From Alistipes provencensis (GTDB lineage Bacteria > Bacteroidota > Bacteroidia > Bacteroidales > Rikenellaceae), in contig NZ_LT559262.1 of the NCBI RefSeq assembly GCF_900083545.1, forward strand, positions 620,001 to 684,000: 64,000 bases of DNA, read 5' to 3'. The translations under genes were made by a program, and so were the position numbers. Numbering within the stretch: the stretch's first letter is position 1; each line of letters opens with the position of its first letter. Below, in pieces: positions 45,255-52,919 of this stretch. The notes under the pieces were generated by a model. The model saw only the letters and a program-made list of their open reading frames with translations. It was not told the origin of the DNA and made no database searches.

Positions 45255-45296
45255 GATCGTATTTGTTTGTTGTTTGCTTGCGGTGGATAATTCATG

Positions 45297-45328
45297 CAAA
45301 AGTACAAAAAACAATCCGGATTGCGCAA
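45297..45328 (-). promoter_or_regulatory. Predicted fumarase promoter
   Basis: On the minus strand TACTTTTG (45304-45297) has a TTG 21 nt upstream (45328-45326). A plus-strand TAAATTTG (45388-45395) nearby is the likely aldolase -7 box. Confidence 0.6.
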
Positions 45329-45436
45329 CTATTTTCCGCCGGCTGTTATTTTTTTCACAAAAAGCGTCCGTTATTTAGAATTTTTAGTAAATTTGTACGG
45401 TTTTTTGAGAGCAAATTTCACTAACATTCTAATATT

Positions 45437-46429
45437 ATGGTATCGTACAAAGATCTGGGCCTCGTGAACACGCGCGACATGTTCGCCAAGGCCATCAAAG
45501 GCGGTTATGCCATCCCGGCATTCAACTTCAACAACATGGAGCAGATGCAGGCCATCATTCAGGCCTGCGTGGAGGCTTCCTCGCCCGTGATCCTGCAGGT
45601 TTCGGCAGGCGCACGCAAATACGCCAACCAGACCCTGCTGCGCTACATGGCCCAAGGCGCCGTCGAGTATGCCAAGGAGTTGGGCAAGAACATTCCCATC
45701 GTCCTGCACCTCGACCACGGCAACTCGTTCGAGCTCTGCAAGAGCTGCATCGACATGGGCTTCTCGTCGGTGATGATCGACGGTTCGCACCTCCCCTACG
45801 ACGAGAACGTGGCGCTCACCAAGCAGGTCGTGGATTATGCACACCAGTTCGACGTAACGGTCGAGGGTGAGCTGGGCGTACTGGCAGGCGTGGAGGACGA
45901 GGTTTCGGCCGAGCACCACACCTACACGCGTCCCGAGGAGGTCGTGGATTTCGTATCGAAGACCGGCGTGGATTCGCTGGCCATCTCGATCGGCACCTCG
46001 CACGGCGCCAACAAGTTCAAGCCCGAGCAGTGCACCCGCAACGCCGAAGGCGTGCTGGTTCCGCCCCCCTTGCGTTTCGACATCCTCAAGGAGATCGAGA
46101 AGCAGATCCCGGGTTTCCCCATCGTACTGCACGGATCGTCGTCGGTGCCTCAGGAGTACGTCCACATCATCAACACCCACGGCGGTGCGCTGAAGGATGC
46201 CGTAGGTATTCCCGAGGAGCAGCTCCGCGAGGCCGCCAAGAGCGCCGTCTGCAAGATCAACATCGACTCGGACGGCCGTCTGGCAATGACCGCCGCCGTG
46301 CGCAAGATCTTCGTCGACCAGCCCGCCGAGTTCGACCCCCGCAAGTATCTGGGTCCGGCCCGCGACGAGCTGAAGAAGCTCTACAAGCACAAGTGCGAGA
46401 ACGTCCTCGGATCGGCCGGCAAGGCTTAA
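45437..46429 (+). CDS. fba: Class II fructose-bisphosphate aldolase
   Basis: This zinc enzyme cleaves fructose 1,6-bisphosphate in glycolysis and makes it in gluconeogenesis. The 330-residue protein has YAIPAFNFNNMEQM, the zinc-binding LHLDHGNSFELCK and VLHGSSSVPQEY, EGELGVLAGVEDEVSAEHHTYTRPEE (zinc His), and the phosphate-binding INIDSDGRLAMT. It is a monocistronic unit with a -7 box about 40 nt upstream and a strong terminator after it. Confidence 0.95.
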   Translation: MVSYKDLGLVNTRDMFAKAIKGGYAIPAFNFNNMEQMQAIIQACVEASSPVILQVSAGARKYANQTLLRYMAQGAVEYAKELGKNIPIVLHLDHGNSFELCKSCIDMGFSSVMIDGSHLPYDENVALTKQVVDYAHQFDVTVEGELGVLAGVEDEVSAEHHTYTRPEEVVDFVSKTGVDSLAISIGTSHGANKFKPEQCTRNAEGVLVPPPLRFDILKEIEKQIPGFPIVLHGSSSVPQEYVHIINTHGGALKDAVGIPEEQLREAAKSAVCKINIDSDGRLAMTAAVRKIFVDQPAEFDPRKYLGPARDELKKLYKHKCENVLGSAGKA

Positions 46430-46446
46430 TCCGAAGGATTCCAATC

Positions 46447-46478
46447 AAAAAAACGGAGGTGAAAACCTCCGTTTTTTT
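46447..46478. terminator. Bidirectional terminator after fba
   Basis: AAAAAAACGGAGGT pairs with ACCTCCGTTTTTTT over GAAA, between convergent fba and the Cys-rich gene. Confidence 0.92.
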
Positions 46479-46483
46479 GTTAT

Positions 46484-46936
46484 CTATCCGACAGTCACCC
46501 GGAACCGGCACTCCGAATCCCCCGCCAGAACGGTCCGGAGGGTCTCCACCCGGACGGTCTTGTCGGGAATCAGCTCCCCGTAGACATAAAGGATGCTCTG
46601 GCGGGAGCACTCGCAGTGGGTCGGGGCGTTGACGAATCCGGCCTCGACCTGCGGACAGAGGCACCGGGGATAGCCGATCTCATAAACCCGTCCCGGTTCG
46701 ACGATGTCGGCAAAGAAGTACTCCGAGCGGTTGTATTTCGCATACTGCCGGTCGAGGTCGCAGCCGCACTCCTCGAACTGCCTGCGGAGCTCCGTCAGAA
46801 CGGCGTCTTTCACACAATTGACGGCACTCGGCCGGTAAAGTTTTTCGCGCACGTCGGCCGGAAGTTTTCCGACAGTCTCCTCCAGAATCCGGTAGAAAGC
46901 CTGCGCCTGCTGCAAATTATAGTCTTCCATAGTCAT
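46484..46936 (-). CDS. Unrecognised cysteine-rich protein
   Basis: The 150-residue soluble protein has no signal or membrane segment. Its second half is Cys- and His-rich: ECGCDLDRQY, GYPRCLCPQVEAGFVNAPTHCECSRQ and GDSECRFRVTV at the end. The spacing suggests metal or cofactor binding; a resemblance to small V4R- or ATC-hydrolase-like domains is possible but I cannot confirm it. The ATG at 46936 overlaps the upstream hydrolase stop (ATGA), so the two are translationally coupled. Confidence 0.7.
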   Translation of the reverse strand: MTMEDYNLQQAQAFYRILEETVGKLPADVREKLYRPSAVNCVKDAVLTELRRQFEECGCDLDRQYAKYNRSEYFFADIVEPGRVYEIGYPRCLCPQVEAGFVNAPTHCECSRQSILYVYGELIPDKTVRVETLRTVLAGDSECRFRVTVG

Positions 46937-47910
46937 CGATTTTCATTCGTTTGCTCCGCCTCGCCGCCGACGTACTTTTCCACAAAAGCCTTCACTCGGC
47001 GTGTGTACTCCTCGCGGTTGTCGCGGTAAGCGACGGCATGCGCGGCACCCGGCACCACCCACAGCTCCTTTTCGCCCGGCTTGGCCTCGTAAAGCGGATA
47101 GACCATCCGCGTGGGGACATAACCGTCGGCGTCGCCGTGGATGAACAGCATCGGCAGCCGGCATTTCGCCACCTGCTTCAGCGACGAAGCCTCGCGGAAG
47201 TTCCAGCCGTATTTCAGATCGCACAGCCAGCTCGCCACATCGAGCAGCGGAAAGGCCGGCAGCCCGAACTGCTCCTTCAACTCCTTGGCGAACTGATCCC
47301 GGACGCTCGTGTAACCGCAGTCCTCGACGAAGCATTTCACATAGGGCCGCTGCTCCTCGCCCGAAACCATCATCGTCGTCGCGGCGCCCATCGAGATGCC
47401 GTGGACCACCATCCGCGTATCGCCGCCGAAGATGTCGTTGGCGATCTCCATCCACCGCAGTACGTCGAGGCGATCCTTCCACCCCATCCGGATGGCCCGG
47501 CCCTCGCTCTGCCCGTGGTAGTAAAGGTCCGGCAGCAGGATATTGTAACCCAGATCGTGGTTATAGAGATAGCCGATCATCAGCATCCGCACGGCGTTGT
47601 CGGTGTAACCGTGGACGATCACCGCCGTCCGGTCCGTCGGACGGGGAGCCGCCGCATACATCGCGTGCAGCCGCTCGCCCTCCGCGCCGAGGATCACCGT
47701 ATCGCGCAATGCCCCCGTGCGTTCGAGGCTGTCGACCCACGGTCGCAGGAAGGGGTATTCGGCATACATATATTTATAAGAGGAGGCATTTTTCGCCTCC
47801 ATCGTCGCGTCGGGCGTCAGCGAATAGGAGAGCATATAGAGACCGCCTCCCACAAGGGCGGCCGCCAACAGCAGTAAAAAGAGGAGAAGACTCCGGACGA
47901 TGCGTTTCAT
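46933..47910 (-). CDS. Membrane-anchored alpha/beta hydrolase
   Basis: The 325-residue protein has an N-terminal signal anchor (about 5-28) and an alpha/beta-hydrolase fold facing the periplasm: the oxyanion region AVIVHGYTDNAVRM, a G-x-S-x-G nucleophile elbow GISMG (about 168-172), the acid in FIHGDADGYVPT and the His in PGAAHAVAY. It resembles the BEM46/YfhR-type serine hydrolases. The substrate is unknown. It starts 3 nt after tdh and overlaps the next gene, so it belongs to a three-gene operon. Confidence 0.85.
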   Translation of the reverse strand: MKRIVRSLLLFLLLLAAALVGGGLYMLSYSLTPDATMEAKNASSYKYMYAEYPFLRPWVDSLERTGALRDTVILGAEGERLHAMYAAAPRPTDRTAVIVHGYTDNAVRMLMIGYLYNHDLGYNILLPDLYYHGQSEGRAIRMGWKDRLDVLRWMEIANDIFGGDTRMVVHGISMGAATTMMVSGEEQRPYVKCFVEDCGYTSVRDQFAKELKEQFGLPAFPLLDVASWLCDLKYGWNFREASSLKQVAKCRLPMLFIHGDADGYVPTRMVYPLYEAKPGEKELWVVPGAAHAVAYRDNREEYTRRVKAFVEKYVGGEAEQTNENR

Positions 47911-47913
47911 GGC

Positions 47914-48864
47914 TTACTCCGCAGCAAGTTTCGTGCGGATGTGCGCCAGCATGTCGTCGGTCATGCGCGAAAGATCCCACTCGGGTTTCCAGCCCCACTC
48001 CTTGCGGGCGCAGGTGTCGTCCAGCGAATTGGGCCAGCTCTCGGCAATCTCCTTCTTCACGGGGTCGACATTGTAGTCCATCGTGAACGCGGGCAGCCGC
48101 TTCTTGATCTCGGCGCAGATGATCTCCGGCGTGAAGCTCATCGAGGCGAGGTTGAAGCTGTTGCGGTGGATCAGTTTCGTGGGGTCGGCCTCCATCAGTT
48201 CGACGCAGGCGCGCAGGGCGTCGGGCATGTAGATCATGTCCATGTAGACGTCGGACGGCACCGGGCAGGTGAATTTTCCCGAGCGGATGGCCTCGTAGTA
48301 AATCTCCACGGCATAGTCCGTCGTACCGCCGCCGGGCAGCGTGACGCTCGAAATGATGCCCGGGAAGCGCACCGAACGGGTGTCGACACCATATTTGTGA
48401 TGGTAATAGTTTCCGAGCAGTTCGCCCGTGACCTTGCAGATGCCGTAGATGGTCGTGGGCTGCATGATCGTGTCCTGCGGAGTTCCATCCTTGGGCGACG
48501 AGGGGCCGAAAGCACCGATCGACGATGGGGTGAACAGCGCGCAGTGGTGCTGGCGGGCCACCTCGAGCGAGTTGTTGAGCGCCCCCATGTTGACGTTCCA
48601 AGCCATCTGGGGATTGCGCTCGCCGACGGCCGACAGCAGGGCCACGAGGTTGAAGATCGTATCGATGTGGTAACGGGCCACCACCGAAGCCATGGCCGTC
48701 GCGTCGAGGGCGTTCAGCACCTCGAAAGGCCCGTCCTCGGACAGCGTCCGGCACTCACGCATGTCGGTGGCCACGACGTTCGCACCGCCGTAAATCCCGC
48801 GCAGAAAAACTGTCAGCTCGGAACCGATCTGGCCTCCGGCGCCTACTATCAGGATACGTTTCAT
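47914..48864 (-). CDS. NAD-dependent epimerase/L-threonine 3-dehydrogenase, SDR type
   Basis: The 316-residue protein is an extended short-chain dehydrogenase: ILIVGAGGQIGSELT (Rossmann GxxGxxG, about 4-18), a Ser in TPSSIGAFG, the catalytic Y-x-x-x-K as YGICK (about 145), and C-terminal MSFTPEIICAEIKKRLP. Sequence character and length match SDR-type threonine dehydrogenases of Bacteroidetes, which convert threonine to 2-amino-3-oxobutyrate. A nucleotide-sugar epimerase is less likely. I use the ATG at 48864; the ATG at 48870 is the alternative. Confidence 0.8.
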   Translation of the reverse strand: MKRILIVGAGGQIGSELTVFLRGIYGGANVVATDMRECRTLSEDGPFEVLNALDATAMASVVARYHIDTIFNLVALLSAVGERNPQMAWNVNMGALNNSLEVARQHHCALFTPSSIGAFGPSSPKDGTPQDTIMQPTTIYGICKVTGELLGNYYHHKYGVDTRSVRFPGIISSVTLPGGGTTDYAVEIYYEAIRSGKFTCPVPSDVYMDMIYMPDALRACVELMEADPTKLIHRNSFNLASMSFTPEIICAEIKKRLPAFTMDYNVDPVKKEIAESWPNSLDDTCARKEWGWKPEWDLSRMTDDMLAHIRTKLAAE

Positions 48865-48924
48865 TTGCATTTTATTATGATTCGGAAGTAAAGATAGAAA
48901 ATAATTGTGAAATGTGAACAAATT

Positions 48925-48956
48925 TTTGGTCTTTTCATTTTTCTTGTGTACTTTTG
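48925..48956 (+). promoter_or_regulatory. Predicted tRNA-Thr promoter
   Basis: TTTG (48925-48928), 20 nt, then TACTTTTG (48949-48956) matches the consensus; the tRNA begins 21 nt after the -7 box. Confidence 0.65.
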
Positions 48957-48977
48957 CACCACTCAATGCGAGAAGTT

Positions 48978-49049
<72 letters not shown>

Positions 49050-49057
49050 CAAAATCG

Positions 49058-49093
49058 AAAGCGGTGGTTCCGTCGGAACTACCGCTTTTGTTT
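49058..49093 (+). terminator. Terminator after tRNA-Thr
   Basis: AAAGCGGTGGTTCC pairs with GGAACTACCGCTTT over GTC and is followed by TGTTTTG. Confidence 0.85.
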
Positions 49094-49188
49094 TGTACTC
49101 TTTTCCGTTTCAGGACAACTTCGCAATCAAATAGGACTAACAGCGTAACCCCCGGGGGCGTAACTTTGCAGCATAAATTTTTCCTATC

Positions 49189-49941
49189 ATGCGCATTCAT
49201 GTCAATCCCGCCTCGGAACGCCTGCGGAGTTTCACGGAGCTCCTCCCCGAACAGTTCGGGGCCGGCGGCGAGGTTCTGCATACCGGACGCAACACGATCA
49301 AGGCCTTCGATGTCGGGGGTGAACGGATCGTGGTCAAGCGTTTCCGCCGCCCGAACCTGTTCCAAGCCTTCATCTACACCTTTTTCCGCCGGAGCAAGGC
49401 CCGCCGCTCCTACGAACACGCCGTGCGGCTGCGGGCGCTGGGCGTCGACTCGCCCGAACCCATCGCGTGGAGCGAATACCGCCATCACGGTTTGCTGCGC
49501 GACAGCTACTATGTTTCGCGCTACTCCGATTACACGCCGCTGTCGCAGACCACCGAACATTTCCCCGGGGCCGGAACACTGCCCGTACTGGAAGCCTTCG
49601 CCCGCTTCGCCGTACAGCTCCACGAGCAGGGAATCGAGCACCGCGACTTCAACCACGGCAACGTCCTCTGGCGCCGCGACACGGTGACGGGCACCATTTG
49701 CTTCCAACTGATCGACATCAACCGCATGCGGTTCGCCGACCGGCCGCTGCGGCCCCGCGTCTGCATGGTCAACCTGCGGCGGCTCTCCTGCCCCGCCGTG
49801 GCGTTCCTCTTCATCCTCGACCGCTATGCCGAGGCCCGGGGCTGGAACATCGACGACACGCTGCTGCAAGGCACCTTTTTCCGCCTCGCTTTCGGGCGCC
49901 GCAAGGAACTGCGCAAGCGCTTCAAGCACCGCAAACGCTGA
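49189..49941 (+). CDS. Lipopolysaccharide (Kdo) kinase-like protein
   Basis: The 250-residue protein has a protein-kinase-like fold of the KdkA/WaaP/InaA type, which phosphorylates inner-core LPS sugars on the inner face of the membrane. Visible motifs are IVVKRFRRPNLFQAFIY (Lys of the nucleotide site), the catalytic HRDFNHGNVLW (about 157-167) and the metal-binding LIDINRMRF (about 181). There are no membrane segments, and the C-terminus is strongly basic. A -7 box TAACTTTG (49161-49168) lies just upstream. The acceptor sugar is unknown. Confidence 0.82.
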   Translation: MRIHVNPASERLRSFTELLPEQFGAGGEVLHTGRNTIKAFDVGGERIVVKRFRRPNLFQAFIYTFFRRSKARRSYEHAVRLRALGVDSPEPIAWSEYRHHGLLRDSYYVSRYSDYTPLSQTTEHFPGAGTLPVLEAFARFAVQLHEQGIEHRDFNHGNVLWRRDTVTGTICFQLIDINRMRFADRPLRPRVCMVNLRRLSCPAVAFLFILDRYAEARGWNIDDTLLQGTFFRLAFGRRKELRKRFKHRKR

Positions 49942-49967
49942 TTTTCCGCAAAAAAACAGTCCCGGCG

Positions 49968-49998
49968 TTTGGTTTTACGGATTATTTCGCTACATTTG
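49968..49998 (+). promoter_or_regulatory. Promoter of the aromatic amino acid operon
   Basis: TTTG (49968-49971), exactly 19 nt, then TACATTTG (49991-49998) is a full consensus match. The start lies about 20 nt before the leader peptide ATG. Confidence 0.75.
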
Positions 49999-50021
49999 CC
50001 GATGATAAACGCTATCGAGAC

Positions 50022-50102
50022 ATGAGAGCATACGGTTTTGCATACTATTTTTATTACTTTTTCTTTTATAGCAAGGGAAAAAGCGGGGTCGCGTGCAATT
50101 AA
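50022..50102 (+). CDS. Phe/Tyr-rich leader peptide
   Basis: A 26-residue ORF between the promoter and pheA. Residues 4-16 are YGFAYYFYYFFFY: 11 of 13 are Tyr or Phe (six Tyr, five Phe). It ends in TAA at 50100-50102. Together with the downstream terminator and an alternative stem it has the layout of a classical amino acid attenuator, in which a ribosome stalled for charged tRNA-Phe or tRNA-Tyr switches the RNA fold. It has no other plausible function. Confidence 0.88.
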   Translation: MRAYGFAYYFYYFFFYSKGKSGVACN

Positions 50103-50172
50103 CTGTATGAAATAGGAATATAGATTAATGATGATACGAAAATCCCGCTCGGCCGAGCGGGATTTTTCTTTT
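50082..50172 (+). promoter_or_regulatory. Attenuator: antiterminator and terminator hairpins
   Basis: AAAATCCCGCTCGG (50139-50152) and CCGAGCGGGATTTT (50153-50166) form the terminator stem, followed by T-rich sequence. AGCGGGGT (50082-50089), inside the leader ORF after the Phe/Tyr codons, can pair with ATCCCGCT (50142-50149; one G-U) and disrupt it. A ribosome stalled upstream would leave this segment free and allow read-through; a ribosome at the stop codon would cover it and allow termination. Confidence 0.82.
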
Positions 50173-50184
50173 TCAAACCAAACT

Positions 50185-51030
50185 ATGGAACAGATCGCAA
50201 TACAGGGCATCGCAGGATGCTACCACGAAACGGCAGCACGCCGCTACTTCAACGACCGGCAGATCGGTATCCTCCCCTGCCTGAGTTTCGACGAGCTGTT
50301 CGCCCGGATGGCGGCAAACCCCTCCCTGCTGGGCATCGCGGCCATCGAGAACACCATCGCAGGCAGTCTGCTCCCCAACCACGAACTGTTGCAGCAGAGC
50401 CGCGCACGGATCATCGGCGAACAGAAACTCCGCATCTCGCATGTGCTGGCCGCACTGCCCGGACAGACGCTCGGCCAGATCGGCGAGGTCCACTCCCACC
50501 CGATCGCCCTGATGCAGTGCGGCGACTTCCTCAAAGCCCATCCTGCGATGAAGATCGTCGAACGCGACGACACCGCCGGCAGCGCCCGGGAGATCGCCGA
50601 GGGCCGCCTCGCAGGAACGGCCGCCATCTGCGGCGCCGACGCGGCGGAACTCTACGGGCTCGAAATCCTCAGCCGCGGAATCGAGACCAACAAACACAAC
50701 TTCACGCGCTTCCTGCTTCTGGCCGACGAAAGCCGCGCCGCCGCCTTCGCCGACCCCGCCAACACGAACAAAGCCTCGCTGCTGTTCACCCTTTCGCATA
50801 CGCAGGGAAGCCTCTCGAAAGTGCTTACCGTCCTCTCGTTCTACGACATCAACCTCACCAAAATACAGTCGCTGCCGATCATCGGGCGCGAATGGGAGTA
50901 CCGCTTCTACGTCGACGTTACGTTCGACGACCCGGTGCGCTACCGGCAGGCCGTCGATGCCGCCCGGCCCCTCACCAGCGATTTCCGCATTCTGGGCGAA
51001 TACGCCGAATGCCCCAACCCCGCAATTTAA
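50185..51030 (+). CDS. pheA: Prephenate dehydratase
   Basis: PheA converts prephenate to phenylpyruvate in phenylalanine synthesis. The 281-residue monofunctional enzyme has IQGIAGCYHETAARRYF at the start, the substrate motif AAIENTIAGSLLPNHELL, the catalytic TAAICGADAAELYGLEIL, and the conserved NFTRFLLL. A C-terminal ACT domain (about 195-275; LLFTLSHTQGSLSKVLTVLSFYDINLTKIQSLPI) binds Phe for feedback control. I start at the ATG at 50185, because the longer frame would run through the terminator hairpin. It precedes the DAHP synthase gene by 31 nt. Confidence 0.95.
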   Translation: MEQIAIQGIAGCYHETAARRYFNDRQIGILPCLSFDELFARMAANPSLLGIAAIENTIAGSLLPNHELLQQSRARIIGEQKLRISHVLAALPGQTLGQIGEVHSHPIALMQCGDFLKAHPAMKIVERDDTAGSAREIAEGRLAGTAAICGADAAELYGLEILSRGIETNKHNFTRFLLLADESRAAAFADPANTNKASLLFTLSHTQGSLSKVLTVLSFYDINLTKIQSLPIIGREWEYRFYVDVTFDDPVRYRQAVDAARPLTSDFRILGEYAECPNPAI

Positions 51031-51061
51031 GACAAATCGAAAACTATAAAATCAACTCATC

Positions 51062-52129
51062 ATGAACGACATTCAACCCATCACACTCCCCGGGGTCGAT
51101 CCCCGGCGGCCTCTGATCATCGCAGGTCCCTGCAGCGCCGAAACCGAAGAACAGGTCATGGAAACGGCCCGTGCGCTGGCCGCAGAGGGCTTTCACATCT
51201 ACCGCGCCGGGCTGTGGAAACCCCGCACCAAGCCGGGAGGATTCGAGGGCGTAGGCACGGCGGGCATCGCATGGCTCCAGCGCGTGAAGCGTGAAACGGG
51301 CATGTACACCGCCACCGAAGTCGCCACCCGCGAACACGTCGCCGCAGCGCTGAAAGGCGGTATCGATCTGCTCTGGATCGGGGCCCGCACGGCGGCCAAT
51401 CCCTTCGCCATGCAGGAGATCGCCGACGCCCTGCGCGGAGCGGACGTCCCGGTACTGGTGAAGAACCCCGTGAGCCCCGACCTCGAACTGTGGATCGGCG
51501 CCATCGAGCGCATCTACAACGCCGGCATCCGCCGTATCGGAGCCATCCACCGCGGTTTTTCGTCGATCGACAAGAACCTCTACCGCAACCACCCGCTGTG
51601 GGCCGTGCCCATCGAGCTGCACCGCCGCCTGCCGGCCCTGCCGATCTTCTGCGATCCCAGCCACATCGGCGGCAAACGCGAACTGATCGCCCCGCTCTCG
51701 CAGCAGGCCATGGACCTCGGGTTCGACGGACTGATCATCGAGTCGCACTGCATGCCCGACTGCGCATGGAGCGACAAGGCCCAGCAGGTGACGCCCGACG
51801 CACTGGCCTACATCACCCGCAACCTCGTGATCCGCGACGAGACGATCACCACCGAGAGCCTCACCGAACTGCGTTCGCAGATCGACAAACTCGACGACGA
51901 ACTGCTGGAGCTGCTGACCCGCCGCATGCGTGTCTCGCGCGATATCGGCCAGTACAAGAAGGAGCACAACATGCCCGTTCTGCAAACCCAGCGTTACGAG
52001 GAGCTGCTGGCACGCCGCGCCGGACAGGCCGAGCAGGTGGGTATGGACCGCGAATTCATGCGCACCGTTCTGCAGGCCATCCACGAGGAGTCGATCCGCC
52101 AGCAGATGGAGGTACTGGGCCGGTCCTGA
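51062..52129 (+). CDS. Bifunctional DAHP synthase/chorismate mutase
   Basis: The protein joins the first step of the shikimate pathway to the branch-point step toward Phe and Tyr. Residues about 1-260 form a KDO8P-like (type I-beta) DAHP synthase: LIIAGPCSAE, GLWKPRTKPGGFEGVG, VLVKNPV, RIGAIHRGF and FCDPSHIGGKRE (metal-binding motifs). Residues about 270-355 form a helical AroQ-type chorismate mutase (LTELRSQIDKLDDELLELLTRRMRVSRDIGQYKKE). The 355-residue length is typical of Bacteroidetes fusions. The usual neighbours tyrA and an aminotransferase are not in this operon. Confidence 0.94.
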   Translation: MNDIQPITLPGVDPRRPLIIAGPCSAETEEQVMETARALAAEGFHIYRAGLWKPRTKPGGFEGVGTAGIAWLQRVKRETGMYTATEVATREHVAAALKGGIDLLWIGARTAANPFAMQEIADALRGADVPVLVKNPVSPDLELWIGAIERIYNAGIRRIGAIHRGFSSIDKNLYRNHPLWAVPIELHRRLPALPIFCDPSHIGGKRELIAPLSQQAMDLGFDGLIIESHCMPDCAWSDKAQQVTPDALAYITRNLVIRDETITTESLTELRSQIDKLDDELLELLTRRMRVSRDIGQYKKEHNMPVLQTQRYEELLARRAGQAEQVGMDREFMRTVLQAIHEESIRQQMEVLGRS

Positions 52130-52185
52130 CAGGAGGGCTTTTGAAGCCCGAACCATTACATTTCGGTTAAATATCCCCGGGAGGC

Positions 52186-52216
52186 GTGTAACATCCGTGA
52201 ATGTTGCGTAATTTTG
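52186..52216 (+). promoter_or_regulatory. Response-regulator promoter with a partial Pho-like site
   Basis: The -7 box TAATTTTG is at 52209-52216. GTAAC (52188-52192) and GAATG (52199-52203) are 11 bp apart upstream, and AACAT/ATGTT form a small inverted repeat. No -33 TTG is present, which would fit activated transcription, but the half-sites match only weakly. Confidence 0.45.
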
Positions 52217-52238
52217 ACACGGATTCAAACCCGAATTT

Positions 52239-52919
52239 ATGGCAAAACACAAAATCCTTGTGGTCGACGACGAAGAGTCGCTGTGCGAGATCCTGCAATT
52301 CAACCTCGAAGTAGAGGGCTATGAGGCCGACGTGGCGTACAGCGCCGAGCAGGCCCTCGGAATGCACCCCGAGCGTTATTCGCTGATCCTGCTCGACGTC
52401 ATGATGGGCGAGATGAGCGGCTTCCGGATGGCCCGGCTGCTGAAGGCCGATCCCGCGACGGCAAAGGTCCCGGTGATCTTCTGCACGGCGAAGGACACTG
52501 AGGACGACACGGTCGCCGGGCTCAACCTCGGAGCCGACGACTACATCGCCAAGCCGTTCTCGGTGCGCGAAGTGCTGGCCCGCGTCAGAAGCGTCCTGCG
52601 CCGCACGGCCGAGGCCCCGGCGGAACGGGAGACGATCGCCTTCGAAGGGCTCGAAATGGACCTTCGGCGCAAGGTCTGCACGCTGGACGGCAAAGAACTG
52701 TCGCTCACCAAGAAGGAGTTCGAGATACTGGCCCTGCTGCTCTCGCACCGGGGTGTGATCTTCTCGCGCGAGGAGATGCTGCGCCGCATCTGGAGCGACG
52801 AGGTGATCGTGCTGGACCGCACCGTCGACGTCAACATCACGCGTCTGCGCCGCAAGATCGGCCCCTATGGCGAACACATCGTAACACGGCTGGGCTATGG
52901 TTACGGCTTTGAGGAATAG
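52239..52919 (+). CDS. PhoB/OmpR-family response regulator
   Basis: The 226-residue regulator has a receiver domain (about 5-118) with the acidic pair Asp10-Asp11, phosphoacceptor Asp53 (LILLDVMMG) and the conserved Lys in YIAKPFSVREV. A winged-helix DNA-binding domain (about 135-226) follows, with LSLTKKEFEILALLLSHRG and VDVNITRLRRKIG. It overlaps the kinase gene by 23 nt. The next genes downstream are its kinase and a phosphate transporter, so phosphate sensing is likely but inferred. Confidence 0.92.
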   Translation: MAKHKILVVDDEESLCEILQFNLEVEGYEADVAYSAEQALGMHPERYSLILLDVMMGEMSGFRMARLLKADPATAKVPVIFCTAKDTEDDTVAGLNLGADDYIAKPFSVREVLARVRSVLRRTAEAPAERETIAFEGLEMDLRRKVCTLDGKELSLTKKEFEILALLLSHRGVIFSREEMLRRIWSDEVIVLDRTVDVNITRLRRKIGPYGEHIVTRLGYGYGFEE

